Assembly: GCF_014642875.1 (NCBI RefSeq)
Contig: NZ_BMJC01000001.1
Span: 477,335 to 541,334 of the forward strand
DNA length: 64,000 nucleotides
Direction of reading: 5' to 3'
Origin: Puia dinghuensis
Lineage (GTDB): Bacteria; Bacteroidota; Bacteroidia; Chitinophagales; Chitinophagaceae
Every line of letters begins with the position of its first letter. The first letter of the stretch is position 1. Below the pieces are notes generated by a model. That model saw nothing but the letters and a program-made list of their open reading frames with translations, was not told the origin of the DNA and did not search any database. Of this stretch, positions 51,896 through 61,401 are shown piece by piece. The position numbers and the translations under genes are program-made.

Positions 51896-53821
51896 TTACT
51901 GCTTCAGCACTTCGCGAACGAAATGGTTTCCATCCGAGCTCTGTACTTCCACAAAATAGATGCCCCGGCCAAGGTTGCTGACGGGCATGTCCACGGTAGC
52001 AGGAGAAGTGGCGGTGACCACCCGCATCACCTGTCCCTGGCTGTTCAGCAACCGGATGGCGTTTTTTCCCGAAACATGGGTCAGTGACAGGTGCAAGTTG
52101 TCGACTACCGGGTTGGGATAAACGGTGAGGGTGATGCCTGCATCGCCGCCAGCGTCAAAAGAGAGGGCGCGAATAGTAGAATAGGCGACCTTCCCGTCCA
52201 CATCTACCATGGCAAGCCGGTAGTAATTCTTTCCTGCCAGGGGATTCGCGTCCGTATAAGTATACCTAACCTCAGTATTGGTATTGGCCGCGGCGGCGAC
52301 GGTGCCGATGGTGGAGAACTGACCGTCGTCACCTGCGCGTTGGATGTCGAACCGGCTGAATCCCGTCTGTTGCTCCGTGGTCCAATCCAGTTGAGCCGTG
52401 GCGCCTTGCGCAGTGGCGGTGAAGGAGCTGAGGGTCACCGGCAGGGTAATGGGAGATGCGCTGTAAAGAAGCGTATAGTACCCGGCGGCAAGATTGGATG
52501 CCACGGTCTTGAAAGAAACGGTACTGCCCGACACGGTGGAAGTCGACGTTATGATCTGGTTAGTGCCGGTGGCGAAAGTTCCGTCCGTGGCATTGTACAG
52601 CAGCGCATAGGTATTTGCCGGGGATGGGGCGGTGAGGCCGCTGTTATAATCCGAAAAATTAAAGCTGATAGTGACGTTGCCGGTGCTCTTGCCCCCCGTT
52701 GTCTGCAGGTACCAGCTGCGGTTCCATTTGGACATCGCGCTGCCGCTGGTGTAGCCGTGGACGGTTGCATGGGCGATGACCGTATTGGCCTGGCCGTTGT
52801 GGGCGGCGGCTATGTAACCGGTATTTTTCAGGAAATCGCTGCCCGAAGTGCCGCTGCTAAAGCCTAGTCCGTCGGTAGAGCCGGCGACGTCGGCCGTGAA
52901 GTAATCGACGCCGCTGTAACCGATGCCGACCAGGTTGGTAGTATAGGTCGTGGCCGTGGGCGGCGTGTAGATGCTTGTGGCGACCGTCTGGTTCCATTCC
53001 GCGGCCAGGTAATTCTCCAGGATCACCTGCTGGGTGGTGTTGACGGCGGTGTTATACAACAGTATCTCGGACATCGTACCATTGAAGTATTCGTCAGCGG
53101 CCCAATTGCTGCGGCCGATGTAATTGGACGTCCTGGCGACGGAGCCAGGCAACCAGGTCTGGCTGGAGCCAGCTGCCCCCGATGCCGCCTGGGCGGTGCC
53201 GGCAAGATATTGATTCACCGTCGTAAGCGTGCCGGCAGTACCACCCTGCTGGATGGCCTCGTAAAGGTTTTCGCTATTGTTGACAATGGGGCTTGTGGTA
53301 GTATAGGTCTGATCGCCGGAGCCACTCTTCCAACCCTCGTAGTAATTCTTAGCCGAATTTCCGTACCGGCCCATCATAAAATTATTGTTGGCCGTACCGT
53401 TGCCGAAGTCGAAGATCCGCTGCCAACCCCATCCCGCATGTGTCGGGCCGTAGCTCACCTGAGCGAAGGCGCTGATACCCGAAGTGAAAGACAGGGTGGC
53501 AGGAAGGCTGGCAATGCTGAGGTATTGCGAACTGGTGGCGGTGAAGCTGACACCGGGCCTCCCGGAGGGGTTTGCCGAAGCTCCGTAGACGGGCTCATTT
53601 GCGGTTGTGGCCTGGGTAAAATTGAACCCGTTGCCACTGAGGTCGGCCCACGTACTTACCTGGTTGGACCCGTTCATCGTAATCGAACTGGCTTTGTTGG
53701 CATTCAGCCAAAGGATGAGATTGCTGTTGCCGAGGCCGCCAGGATAATAGCTTTGAGCGGTAGCCTGCAGCACGCAGAACAAGGCGGATAAAAGTACTAA
53801 TCTGGAGTAAAGAGCCTTCAT
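51896..53821 (-). CDS. LamG-like secreted protein with T9SS sorting tail
   Basis: 641 residues: signal peptide (RLVLLSALFCVLQATAQ), a concanavalin-like (LamG) domain about 25-260 (LILWLNANKASSI, VSTWADLSGNGFNFTQATTA, MSEILLYNTAVNTTQQVILE), a Ser/Thr/Gly-rich beta region, and a C-terminal fibronectin-like part (LDWTTEQQTGFSRFDIQRAG). The T9SS type A signal VYPNPVVDNLHLSL ends the protein with GRGIYFVEV and a final lysine-containing tail (REVLKQ). It is exported by the type IX system to the surface or medium. Its ligand is probably a glycan or matrix component, but that is not shown. Confidence 0.85.
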   Translation of the reverse strand: MKALYSRLVLLSALFCVLQATAQSYYPGGLGNSNLILWLNANKASSITMNGSNQVSTWADLSGNGFNFTQATTANEPVYGASANPSGRPGVSFTATSSQYLSIASLPATLSFTSGISAFAQVSYGPTHAGWGWQRIFDFGNGTANNNFMMGRYGNSAKNYYEGWKSGSGDQTYTTTSPIVNNSENLYEAIQQGGTAGTLTTVNQYLAGTAQAASGAAGSSQTWLPGSVARTSNYIGRSNWAADEYFNGTMSEILLYNTAVNTTQQVILENYLAAEWNQTVATSIYTPPTATTYTTNLVGIGYSGVDYFTADVAGSTDGLGFSSGTSGSDFLKNTGYIAAAHNGQANTVIAHATVHGYTSGSAMSKWNRSWYLQTTGGKSTGNVTISFNFSDYNSGLTAPSPANTYALLYNATDGTFATGTNQIITSTSTVSGSTVSFKTVASNLAAGYYTLLYSASPITLPVTLSSFTATAQGATAQLDWTTEQQTGFSRFDIQRAGDDGQFSTIGTVAAAANTNTEVRYTYTDANPLAGKNYYRLAMVDVDGKVAYSTIRALSFDAGGDAGITLTVYPNPVVDNLHLSLTHVSGKNAIRLLNSQGQVMRVVTATSPATVDMPVSNLGRGIYFVEVQSSDGNHFVREVLKQ

Positions 53822-53985
53822 AGAGATTGCATTGATGCCAAACAGTTTACAAATCGGATGCTAGTTTGCAACCGATTGAACGCTCAATACTTAGAAAACA
53901 ATAAGTGGAAAACTCTATCCCTTTTCTGGAAAAATGGCTCTTTTTGGGAGGAGACTACTAAATGAAGAAACCGGCTCAAATTGGT

Positions 53986-54017
53986 GCAGCCGGCTCACCA
54001 TTGTGAAAACCGGCTGC
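53986..54017 (-). terminator. Terminator after the 225-residue T9SS protein gene
   Basis: An 8-bp GC-rich stem GCAGCCGG with CCGGCTGC (53986-53993 with 54010-54017) and an inner TCAC/GTGA pair. It lies about 40 bases beyond the stop of the minus-strand gene. The following minus-strand bases are moderately T-rich. Confidence 0.6.
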
Positions 54018-54055
54018 TGGGAAAGGGGTCTATTTTTTCAGGCTACAGTCTGCTA

Positions 54056-54733
54056 TTACATCATTTTTACAAAGGGCTGCACCATCTGCAGGGAACCTTC
54101 CCGGTTGATCACCTTCAGGAAGTAGTTTCCGTTCTTCAGCCCGGAGAGCGCGATGGTCTGCTGGTTGATACCGATGCTCAGCTGTTGCTGGGTGGTGAAG
54201 AGGACCACACCGGCAAGGTTATAGACCTGCACGATCACCTCCTGGGGAGTAGTGCTTTCGACGCTGAAGTTGAGGGTAGTGGCGGCGGGGTTGGGGTAAA
54301 GGGACATCTTAGGGGCCACTGCCTCTGTGGTATTCTTATAGAGTGTAATTACTTTGGAATAGCGAACCACGCCTTCGAGGTCTACCTCCCGCAGGCGGTA
54401 GTAGTTGTTGCCGCTGAGCATATGTTCATCGGTGAAGGTGTAGCTGGTTGTGTTGGCGTTGTTGATGCCGTAGATGACGCTGATGGAATCATATCCACCC
54501 ATTTCGCCGGCGCGTTCGATCACAAACCATTTACTGTTGGTCTCATTCTCCATCACCCAGTTGAGGCTGGCCGAGCCGTTGTTCACTTGGCCGTCAAAGC
54601 TGAGAAGGAGGGCCGGAGTGGCGCCAGTGCTTGCTTGAGCGGTCTGGGCGTTGACGTTGGCGCAGGCGCCCAACAGGAGGAGAGCAGCAAATGCCAGTCG
54701 AAATTTCAGGGAGGATGCGGTGTTACGATTCAT
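54056..54733 (-). CDS. Small secreted protein with T9SS sorting tail
   Basis: 225 residues from ATG 54733 (MNRNTASSLKFRLAFAALLL), with a signal peptide ending ACANVNAQ. The central part is a fibronectin-like module (LLSFDGQVNNGSASLNWVME, WFVIERAGEMGGYDSISVIY, DEHMLSGNNYYRLREVDLEG). The C-terminus carries the type A T9SS signal SLYPNPAATTLNFSVES and ends KNGNYFLKV with a VQPFVKMM tail. It may be a small cell-surface adhesin or matrix component. The frame extends to ATG 54769, but the basic N-terminus plus hydrophobic core begins best at 54733. Confidence 0.8.
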   Translation of the reverse strand: MNRNTASSLKFRLAFAALLLLGACANVNAQTAQASTGATPALLLSFDGQVNNGSASLNWVMENETNSKWFVIERAGEMGGYDSISVIYGINNANTTSYTFTDEHMLSGNNYYRLREVDLEGVVRYSKVITLYKNTTEAVAPKMSLYPNPAATTLNFSVESTTPQEVIVQVYNLAGVVLFTTQQQLSIGINQQTIALSGLKNGNYFLKVINREGSLQMVQPFVKMM

Positions 54734-54932
54734 TGGGATACGATTGCGTGTGTATCCTATGGCATGCAAAAAGGTGCCAAATTACAAGCGGTTGCTGATG
54801 AGGTCTTTACGAGCGTGCCAGATTCCACATCCTTCCCATGGCGGGAAAAACTTTCTCAATTCTGCAAAAAAAAGCGTAGAAACCCGGAAACGGCCGTATT
54901 TTCCGAAGGGCGGGCGGTATCGGCCTATTGCT

Positions 54933-54940
54933 TAATTTTG
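54933..54940 (+). promoter_or_regulatory. -7 box TAATTTTG for the epimerase gene
   Basis: An exact TAnnTTTG match ending six bases before ATG 54947, again placing the predicted transcription start at the start codon. Confidence 0.5.
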
Positions 54941-54946
54941 GCCCCC

Positions 54947-55981
54947 ATGATCTGCAACTATTATTCTTACAGCCTTCCCTTCAGGCATCCCTTTACTATT
55001 TCAAGAGGTACCAAGACCCATCAGCCGACCCTGCTGGTAGAACTCGAACACAAGGGCCTGAAAGGCTACGGAGAGGCGCCTGCCATTGCTTATTATCATA
55101 TCCCGGTGGAAAAGATGATCGCCGATCTGGAGGCCAACAAGGCGATGATCGAGCGATTTGCCCTCACCGATCCCAAACGTTACTGGCACTACCTGCATCA
55201 CCTGTTGCCGCAGAATCCCTTTCTTGTCTGTGCGTTGGATATTGCCGCATGGGATCTTTTCGGTAAGCAGGTGGGCAAACCTCTTTTTAGCTTGTGGGGG
55301 CTCGATCCGGCGAAGGGGCCACAGACAGATTTTACTATCGGGATCGATAGTGTCGATAAAATGGTGGCGAAGATGAAGGAAAAGCCCTGGCCGATCTATA
55401 AGATAAAACTCGGCGTGGAAGAAGACATCGCTATTGTGGAGGCGTTGCGTCAGCATACCGATGCGCGGCTGCGTGTCGACGCCAATGCGGGCTGGACCGT
55501 GGATGAGGCGTTGCGGAAAATACCGCGGCTCGCGGAGCTTGGGGTCGAATTTGTCGAGCAGCCGCTTGCAAAAGACGATTGGGAGGGGATGAAGGTGCTC
55601 TACCGGCAGTCTGCCCTGCCGTTGTTCGCCGATGAGTCCTGCGTAAAAGAAGAGGATGTGGAAGCCTGTCACGAACATTTTCACGGCATCAATATAAAGC
55701 TCACTAAATGCAGCGGGCTGACGCCGGCGCGACGGATGATCGAAAAGGCAAGGAGTCTGGGTATGAAGGTGATGGTGGGCAGCATGAACGAAAGCACGGT
55801 GGGCAGTGCAGCCATAGCTCATCTGTTGCCGGAGCTCGACTTCGTGGATATGGATGGGCCGCTGTTATTGAGTGAGGACCTGGCGACGGGCCTGGTCTTT
55901 GATTTCGGAAAAGTGACGATTCCCAGGGGGCCGGGATTAGGTGTCAGTTTTACAGGTAAAAAAAATTCTCTGCCGATGTAA
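54947..55981 (+). CDS. Enolase-superfamily enzyme, probably L-Ala-D/L-Glu (dipeptide) epimerase
   Basis: 344 residues from ATG 54947; the long open frame further upstream runs antisense to the T9SS gene. N-terminal capping domain: YSLPFRHPFTISRGTKT and GYGEAPAIAYYHIP. The barrel shows the acid/base Lys in YKIKLGVEED (KxK-like), the metal ligands DANAGW, EQPL and DESC, and the second catalytic Lys in NIKLTKCSG. KVMVGSMNESTVGSAAIAHL and the final DMDGPLLL fit dipeptide epimerases. It probably racemises the alpha-carbon of a dipeptide such as L-Ala-L-Glu from peptidoglycan turnover. The substrate has not been shown. Confidence 0.88.
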   Translation: MICNYYSYSLPFRHPFTISRGTKTHQPTLLVELEHKGLKGYGEAPAIAYYHIPVEKMIADLEANKAMIERFALTDPKRYWHYLHHLLPQNPFLVCALDIAAWDLFGKQVGKPLFSLWGLDPAKGPQTDFTIGIDSVDKMVAKMKEKPWPIYKIKLGVEEDIAIVEALRQHTDARLRVDANAGWTVDEALRKIPRLAELGVEFVEQPLAKDDWEGMKVLYRQSALPLFADESCVKEEDVEACHEHFHGINIKLTKCSGLTPARRMIEKARSLGMKVMVGSMNESTVGSAAIAHLLPELDFVDMDGPLLLSEDLATGLVFDFGKVTIPRGPGLGVSFTGKKNSLPM

Positions 55982-56046
55982 GGAAAATTCAGAAAAGGTC
56001 TTTAACTTACTCATAACACTACACTGCTTGAGGCAGGCTTGACCTT

Positions 56047-56628
56047 TTGGACCAAATTGCTGCTATATCTGAAATACAACTGCGCATCGCCTTATATGAG
56101 GACATGAAGGCGTACAAGCGATTGTATGAGCTGTTGTCCGAAGGTCTTTATCGTTTTACCTACTCCATGGTGCGGTCGGCTGAAGTGGCCGAAGAGATCG
56201 TTTCCGATGTATTTATAAAAGTATGGCAGATCAGGAGTAAGTTGTCGGAGATCGACAATCTGCGGGTTTATCTCTATACGATAGCCAGAAACTTCTCGCT
56301 GAATTATCTCGCCCGGAATGCGGATAGCCGGGTCATCGGACTGGACAGTCTTAGCAGCGGATTCCTCGTGGAAGGGAACAGTCCCGCTGAGATCGTCATC
56401 TCGGCCGATCTGGTCAACCAGATGAGGCGGATCATCCAGCAGTTGCCGCCACAATGCCGGCTTATCTTCCAGCTGGTGAGGGAGGAAGGCTTGAAATACA
56501 AAGAAGTGGCCGCCATCCTCGATATCTCTCCCTTTACCGTGCGTAACCAGATGGCCATCGCTATCCAGAAGATAGGCGCGGCTCCCCTTTTAAAAGATAT
56601 TTTCTCTTCGCTTGGTACATATGATTGA
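56047..56628 (+). CDS. ECF sigma factor (FecI-like)
   Basis: 193 residues. There is no ATG between the in-frame stop at 56029 and the first sigma residues, so TTG 56047 is the likely start. Region 2 is FTYSMVRSAEVAEEIVSDVF and IKVW, with RVYLYTIARNFSLNYLAR after it. Region 4 is LPPQCRLIFQLVREEGLKYK and EVAAILDISPFTVRNQMAIA. The protein resembles FecI-type sigma factors that switch on a nearby SusCD pair. It overlaps the FecR gene by four bases (ATGA at 56625-56628), so sigma and anti-sigma are probably coupled. Confidence 0.92.
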   Translation: MDQIAAISEIQLRIALYEDMKAYKRLYELLSEGLYRFTYSMVRSAEVAEEIVSDVFIKVWQIRSKLSEIDNLRVYLYTIARNFSLNYLARNADSRVIGLDSLSSGFLVEGNSPAEIVISADLVNQMRRIIQQLPPQCRLIFQLVREEGLKYKEVAAILDISPFTVRNQMAIAIQKIGAAPLLKDIFSSLGTYD

Positions 56629-57719
56629 GATTCCTTGTCTATAGCGTAATAGCTATGAGAGAAGAACAGTTTTGGCTACTGGTGAGTCTCAAATTATCCG
56701 GGGAGGCGACGGCCGAGGACCTGGCTGCCCTGGACCGTTTACTGGAGCAACATCCCGAGATGGGCGCCCGGCTGGAAACCCTACATGATTGGTGGGGCCA
56801 CCGGAGTCCTTCCACGCCCCGGCTGAAGAAAGGCGCCTTCCAACGTCATCTCCGGAGACTGAACGAGAGCGAGCATCTCCCTTCGCGTGGCCCTTGGCGC
56901 CGGCGTCTATATCTTTTAACGGCCGGTGTCGCCGCTTGCATAACTGCTGTTCTTCTTTTTATTCATCCCAGGGCGCCTGGAACAAAGATCCCTCAGCCGG
57001 TGGCCCAGAGTACCGTGAGCACAAAGAAAGGGTCCAAGTCAAAGATCCAATTGCCCGATGGCTCGCAGGTATGGTTGAATGCCGACAGCCGGATCACCTA
57101 CAACGAAAGTTTCCGCGGCGCCGCCAGAGAAGTACAGCTCTGTGGCGAAGCGTATTTTGACGTAGTAAAGGACCGCAACCATCCCTTTATCATCCATACT
57201 TCCACTATCGATGTGCTGGTGCTCGGCACCGTCCTGAATGTCAGGAGCTATTCCAATGAAACGAACACAGAGGCTGTTCTTATCCATGGGTCGGTGCAGG
57301 TGACGCTGCGGGGTCACCCGGAAAAGAAGATCATCCTGCAACCCAATGACAAACTGGTGGTGCAGAACGGCAAGGGGGTCGTGGTCTCCGGTGCTGGCAA
57401 GGCGGTGTCAAGGGAGGCGGATACCAGCAGGGTGATGCGGCTTGGCAAGGTGCATTTCCAGGAGAGGGACAGCGTGGCAACCGAGGTGCTTTGGGTAAAG
57501 AACAAATTGGCCTTCGACCAGGAAAGCCTGGAGAACGTTGCCTTGAAGATCGAACGCTGGTTCAATGTGAAGGTGGTGATCACCAATGCATCATTACAAC
57601 ATACCGAATACAGCGGGGTCTTCGAAGACGAGAGCCTGCCACAGGTGATGGAGGCGTTGCGGCTGACGGGAAATTTCCATTATACCATTCACCGGCGGGA
57701 AGTCACGATACGGCCTTGA
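56625..57719 (+). CDS. FecR-type anti-sigma/sensor protein
   Basis: 364 residues (ATG 56655 is an alternative start, matching the usual N-terminus REEQFWLLVSLKLSGEATAE). The cytoplasmic anti-sigma region runs to about residue 85. One membrane helix lies near 90-110 (YLLTAGVAACITAVLLFI). The periplasmic FecR domain starts at STKKGSKSKIQLPDGSQVWL and contains YNESFRGAAREVQLCGEAYF and VLGTVLNVRSYS. A C-terminal DUF4974 (LENVALKIERWFNVKVVI) ends the protein. It would hold the upstream sigma factor inactive until the STN domain of the SusC-like receptor reports ligand. Confidence 0.9.
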   Translation: MRFLVYSVIAMREEQFWLLVSLKLSGEATAEDLAALDRLLEQHPEMGARLETLHDWWGHRSPSTPRLKKGAFQRHLRRLNESEHLPSRGPWRRRLYLLTAGVAACITAVLLFIHPRAPGTKIPQPVAQSTVSTKKGSKSKIQLPDGSQVWLNADSRITYNESFRGAAREVQLCGEAYFDVVKDRNHPFIIHTSTIDVLVLGTVLNVRSYSNETNTEAVLIHGSVQVTLRGHPEKKIILQPNDKLVVQNGKGVVVSGAGKAVSREADTSRVMRLGKVHFQERDSVATEVLWVKNKLAFDQESLENVALKIERWFNVKVVITNASLQHTEYSGVFEDESLPQVMEALRLTGNFHYTIHRREVTIRP

Positions 57720-57786
57720 TTTACTAACCAAACGAATACTTGCATATGAAAAAAGTAACCTAAACACCAATGAGATTAAAAAAGAG

Positions 57787-57817
57787 AAGCGGAGAATGAT
57801 TGCAGCATCCTCCGCTT
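57787..57817 (+). other. Hairpin in the FecR-SusC gap
   Basis: An 8-bp stem, AAGCGGAG with CTCCGCTT, and a 15-base loop within the 157-base gap between FecR and SusC. No T-run follows, so it is a weak candidate for a processing or attenuation element that separates regulator from effector mRNA. Confidence 0.4.
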
Positions 57818-57876
57818 TGAAAAGACAACTCCTGCCGTTAACCGGACAGGCATTATCATTATTTCAAACCTAAGTT

Positions 57877-60800
57877 ATGAAAAAAACCGGAAGAGGACTA
57901 TCTCCGGATCGGGTCCGTGTGTTCACCAAATACCTGCTGATGACGAAACTTGCCATTCTATGCATCTTTGCTTTATCCATCCAATCCTTTGCGAGGGGGT
58001 ATGGGCAAGGCAATATCAATCTCCGGCTGGAAAAGACACAATTGAAAAAGGTGTTCAAAGCCATCGAGGATCAGGGGTTCTTCCGTTTTGTATACAAGGA
58101 CGAGATCCTTCCTAAAGACCAGCGGATCAGCATCGTAGCAAAGGGAGCCTCCGTCGAGCAGGTGCTCGACAAGGTGCTCGAGCGGACAGGACTTTCTTAT
58201 CACCGGCTCACTGACAATCTCATCGTTATCATCCGCACTGGGAATGGGGCCCCCGAAAAACCGCTCGCTGCCGTAAAGGTCAGCGGAAGGGTCACCAATG
58301 AGAAAGACGAGCCCCTGAAAGATGTCAGTGTCGTCGAAAAGGGCACCAATAACGGGACAATGACAAAGGAGGATGGGACCTACACGCTGGAAGTGACCAG
58401 TCCCAATGCCACCCTCCTGTTCAGTTTTGTGGGCTATGCCCCGCAGGAATATGCCATCAAAGGCAAACTCAGCGTCGATGTGCGATTGCTGGCGGGGGAC
58501 AATCCGCTGAAGGATGTCGTTGTCGTGGGCTACGCCAGCCAGAAGAAGGTGACGGTGACGGGCGCCGTTGCCACCGTCAAGGGGACAGAACTGGAAAAGA
58601 CCCCCACGGTGAACCTCTCCAATTCACTGGTAGGGAGGCTGCCCGGTGTCTATGCCGTTCAGGCCAGCGGAGAGCCGGGCTATGACGGGTCGACGATCCG
58701 TATCCGGGGCACCAATACATTAGGCAACACTTCTGCACTCATCGTTGTGGATGGCGTGCCGGATATTGCCGGTGGCCTCGAACGTTTGAATCCTGCCGAC
58801 ATCGAGAGTATGTCGGTGCTGAAAGATGCTTCCGCTGCCATCTATGGGGCGAGGGCGGCCAATGGAGTTATTCTGGTCACGACCAAGCATGGGAAGAGCG
58901 GGAAGCCGCAGCTGTCTTATACGTTCAACCATGGCTGGGCCCAGCCGGACAGGATACCCAAGATGGCGAATGCCGTAGAATATGCCGCCATCAACAACGA
59001 GACTACCATCTATGACCATGTGCCTGCAGCTGAATGGAGCGCGGCAGAGGCCGCTTTCAACCAGGCCGGTAAATATACCACCCTGGGCGGAAGCACGGTG
59101 ACGGCGCCCTTCCAGCCGGGGGATGTCCAGAAATACGGCAATGGGTCGGACCCCTGGGGTCATCCGAATACCGATTGGTTCAAGACCACCTTAAAGACCT
59201 GGTCTCCCCAGGTGCAACATACCTTGCAGCTGAACGGCGGCAACGATGCCATCCGGTATCTTGCATCGGTGGGTTATGAGGACCAGGACGGTTATTACAA
59301 AAATTCGGCTACGGGGTATAAGCAATATGACATGCGGATCAATGTGGATGCCCGGGTGAACAAATGGATCATGACGGGAATCAACCTGACGGGGAGGGAA
59401 GAGTTTCGGTTCTATCCGACCCAATCGGCCGGTTCCATCTTCCGGATGCTGATGCGGGGCCGGCCAACGGACCCCGAAGTGTGGCCAAACGGCCTGCCCG
59501 GCCCCGACATCGAGAATGGCCAGAATCCTATTGTGATCACTACCAATCAGACCGGCTATGACAAGGATAAAAGGGATTATTTCCAGGCTAACGGCAAAGT
59601 AGAGGTGTCCATTCCCTGGGTGCCGGGCTTGAAGATCACCGGAACCGGAACTATCGACAAGGAGAATCGGGTCGAGAAGGGTTGGCAAACACCGTGGTAC
59701 CTCTATTTCTGGGATCATGTCACCTATCAGGCAGATGGCAAGACGCCGGTGCTTACCAAGAGTCTGCGTTCGACCTTTACGACACCGCAACTGGCGGAGA
59801 CCTACTACAATTACCTGAATGTTCTCCTGTCCGGTTTTATCAACTATGACAAGACCATCGGCGACCATACTATCAATCTCATGGCCGCCGTCACCCGCGA
59901 GACCGACAATGAGGATGACTTCAATGCTTATCGTACCAACTTCATCTCTTCGGCCGTGGACCAGTTGTTTGCGGGTGGAGCGAATGGGCAGGTGGTGGGA
60001 GGGTCGGCTTATGAACGGGCCCGGCTAAGCTATTTCGGTCGCGCTGCCTATAACTACAAGGAAAAATACCTGGCCGAATTCCTTTGGCGTTATGACGGTT
60101 CATACCTCTTTCCAGCGGCGCACCGATTTGGGTTCTTCCCTGGAGTGCTGGCAGGCTGGCGCATCTCGGAGGAGAATTTCTGGAAGGGCATGGCCCATAC
60201 GGTGCCCTACCTGAAGCTGCGCGGGTCATGGGGACAATTGGGAAACGACCAGGTGTATTACGGCGGCGTCCTGAAGGAATACCAGTACCTGGGAACATAC
60301 GGGTTTGGCTCCTACACGATCAATGGCCAGGCTGCCACCACCTTACATGAGACCGTGGTACCGAATCCAAACTTCACCTGGGAGGTGGCCAACAACTCCG
60401 ATGTGGGCCTGGAAGGGCAGTTGCTGGACGGGATGTTCAACTTCGAGTTTGATTATTTCTACAACAAACGCAACCATATCCTTTGGCAACCACAAGGTTC
60501 AACGCCGGCATCCAGCGGTATTGCGTCGATACTTCCGCCGGAAAATATCGGCAGGACAGAGAACAAGGGATATGAGTTCACCGTGGGCTACAATGGTCAT
60601 GCCGGTGGTTTTACCTATTCGGTGAGCGTCAATGGCGGCTATGCCAAGAACAAGATACTTTTCTATGATGAAGCCCCTGGCGCCCCTGCCTGGCAACGGG
60701 CGACGGGCCATCCTTTCAGCGCAAACGGCGGCGCCGCTTTCCTGGTATATCAATACGACGGAGTATTCAAGGATGCGAAAGATATTGCCGCTAATACGAT

Positions 60801-61389
60801 CGACTACAGCGGCGTCACTCCTTCGCTCAGGCCCGGGGACATGAAATTCAAGGACATCAATCATCAGGGGAAAATAGACGGTAATAGCCAGGTACGGCTG
60901 AACAGCACGCCGGACCCTACCTTCACAGGGGGATTGAATATTCGCGTGGGGTATAAGAATTTCGACCTGTCTGTTTTGTTCCAGGGAGCCACGGGTGGTT
61001 TCCTGTTCTTCGGCACCGAATCGGGTGATATCGGCAACTACCTGCAATATTCCTACGACCATCAATGGACGATAGATCATCCAAGCAGCACCGATCCGCG
61101 TCTGGCCAACCGGGGTAACACGTATTATACCGGCGGCGGCGCCTGGAACAATACTTATTTCCTGAGAAGCAGCGATTATTTGCGTTTGAAAAATGTCGAG
61201 GTGGGCTATAATTTTTCTCCTGCACTCCTGAAACGGGCAAGCATCAGCAATTTACGGATATATGCCAACGGGCTTAACCTCATCACCTGGGACAAGATGA
61301 AGATATATGATCCGGAATCCACATCCGGCAGCGGTCAGTATTATCCCCAGTCCAGGATCATCAATGCAGGAGTAAGAGCAACCTTCTAA
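57877..61389 (+). CDS. SusC/RagA-type TonB-linked outer-membrane receptor with STN domain
   Basis: 1170 residues. Signal segment (LAILCIFALSIQSFARG) is followed by an STN (secretin/TonB N-terminal) domain at about 46-120 (VFKAIEDQGFFRFVYKDEIL, ISIVAKGASVEQVLDKVLER), a CarboxypepD_reg-like domain at 133-207, a TonB-box-like DVVVVGYA (213-220), the plug (LVGRLPGVYAVQASGEPGYD, IRIRGTNTLGN, ALIVVDGVPD, SIEVLKDASA-type SMSVLKDASAAIYGARAANG) and a long barrel ending in INAGVRATF. The STN domain implies signalling to the FecR protein. It imports a bound nutrient with the SusD partner 12 bases downstream. Confidence 0.95.
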   Translation: MKKTGRGLSPDRVRVFTKYLLMTKLAILCIFALSIQSFARGYGQGNINLRLEKTQLKKVFKAIEDQGFFRFVYKDEILPKDQRISIVAKGASVEQVLDKVLERTGLSYHRLTDNLIVIIRTGNGAPEKPLAAVKVSGRVTNEKDEPLKDVSVVEKGTNNGTMTKEDGTYTLEVTSPNATLLFSFVGYAPQEYAIKGKLSVDVRLLAGDNPLKDVVVVGYASQKKVTVTGAVATVKGTELEKTPTVNLSNSLVGRLPGVYAVQASGEPGYDGSTIRIRGTNTLGNTSALIVVDGVPDIAGGLERLNPADIESMSVLKDASAAIYGARAANGVILVTTKHGKSGKPQLSYTFNHGWAQPDRIPKMANAVEYAAINNETTIYDHVPAAEWSAAEAAFNQAGKYTTLGGSTVTAPFQPGDVQKYGNGSDPWGHPNTDWFKTTLKTWSPQVQHTLQLNGGNDAIRYLASVGYEDQDGYYKNSATGYKQYDMRINVDARVNKWIMTGINLTGREEFRFYPTQSAGSIFRMLMRGRPTDPEVWPNGLPGPDIENGQNPIVITTNQTGYDKDKRDYFQANGKVEVSIPWVPGLKITGTGTIDKENRVEKGWQTPWYLYFWDHVTYQADGKTPVLTKSLRSTFTTPQLAETYYNYLNVLLSGFINYDKTIGDHTINLMAAVTRETDNEDDFNAYRTNFISSAVDQLFAGGANGQVVGGSAYERARLSYFGRAAYNYKEKYLAEFLWRYDGSYLFPAAHRFGFFPGVLAGWRISEENFWKGMAHTVPYLKLRGSWGQLGNDQVYYGGVLKEYQYLGTYGFGSYTINGQAATTLHETVVPNPNFTWEVANNSDVGLEGQLLDGMFNFEFDYFYNKRNHILWQPQGSTPASSGIASILPPENIGRTENKGYEFTVGYNGHAGGFTYSVSVNGGYAKNKILFYDEAPGAPAWQRATGHPFSANGGAAFLVYQYDGVFKDAKDIAANTIDYSGVTPSLRPGDMKFKDINHQGKIDGNSQVRLNSTPDPTFTGGLNIRVGYKNFDLSVLFQGATGGFLFFGTESGDIGNYLQYSYDHQWTIDHPSSTDPRLANRGNTYYTGGGAWNNTYFLRSSDYLRLKNVEVGYNFSPALLKRASISNLRIYANGLNLITWDKMKIYDPESTSGSGQYYPQSRIINAGVRATF

Positions 61390-61401
61390 AAATGAAAAAG
61401 T

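Noticed and set aside
53981-54946. A 322-codon open stretch in frame with the epimerase, upstream of ATG 54947
   Set aside because: It runs antisense to the T9SS-tailed gene (54056-54733), has no domain features, and the conserved epimerase N-terminus begins at ATG 54947, just after a TAATTTTG box.
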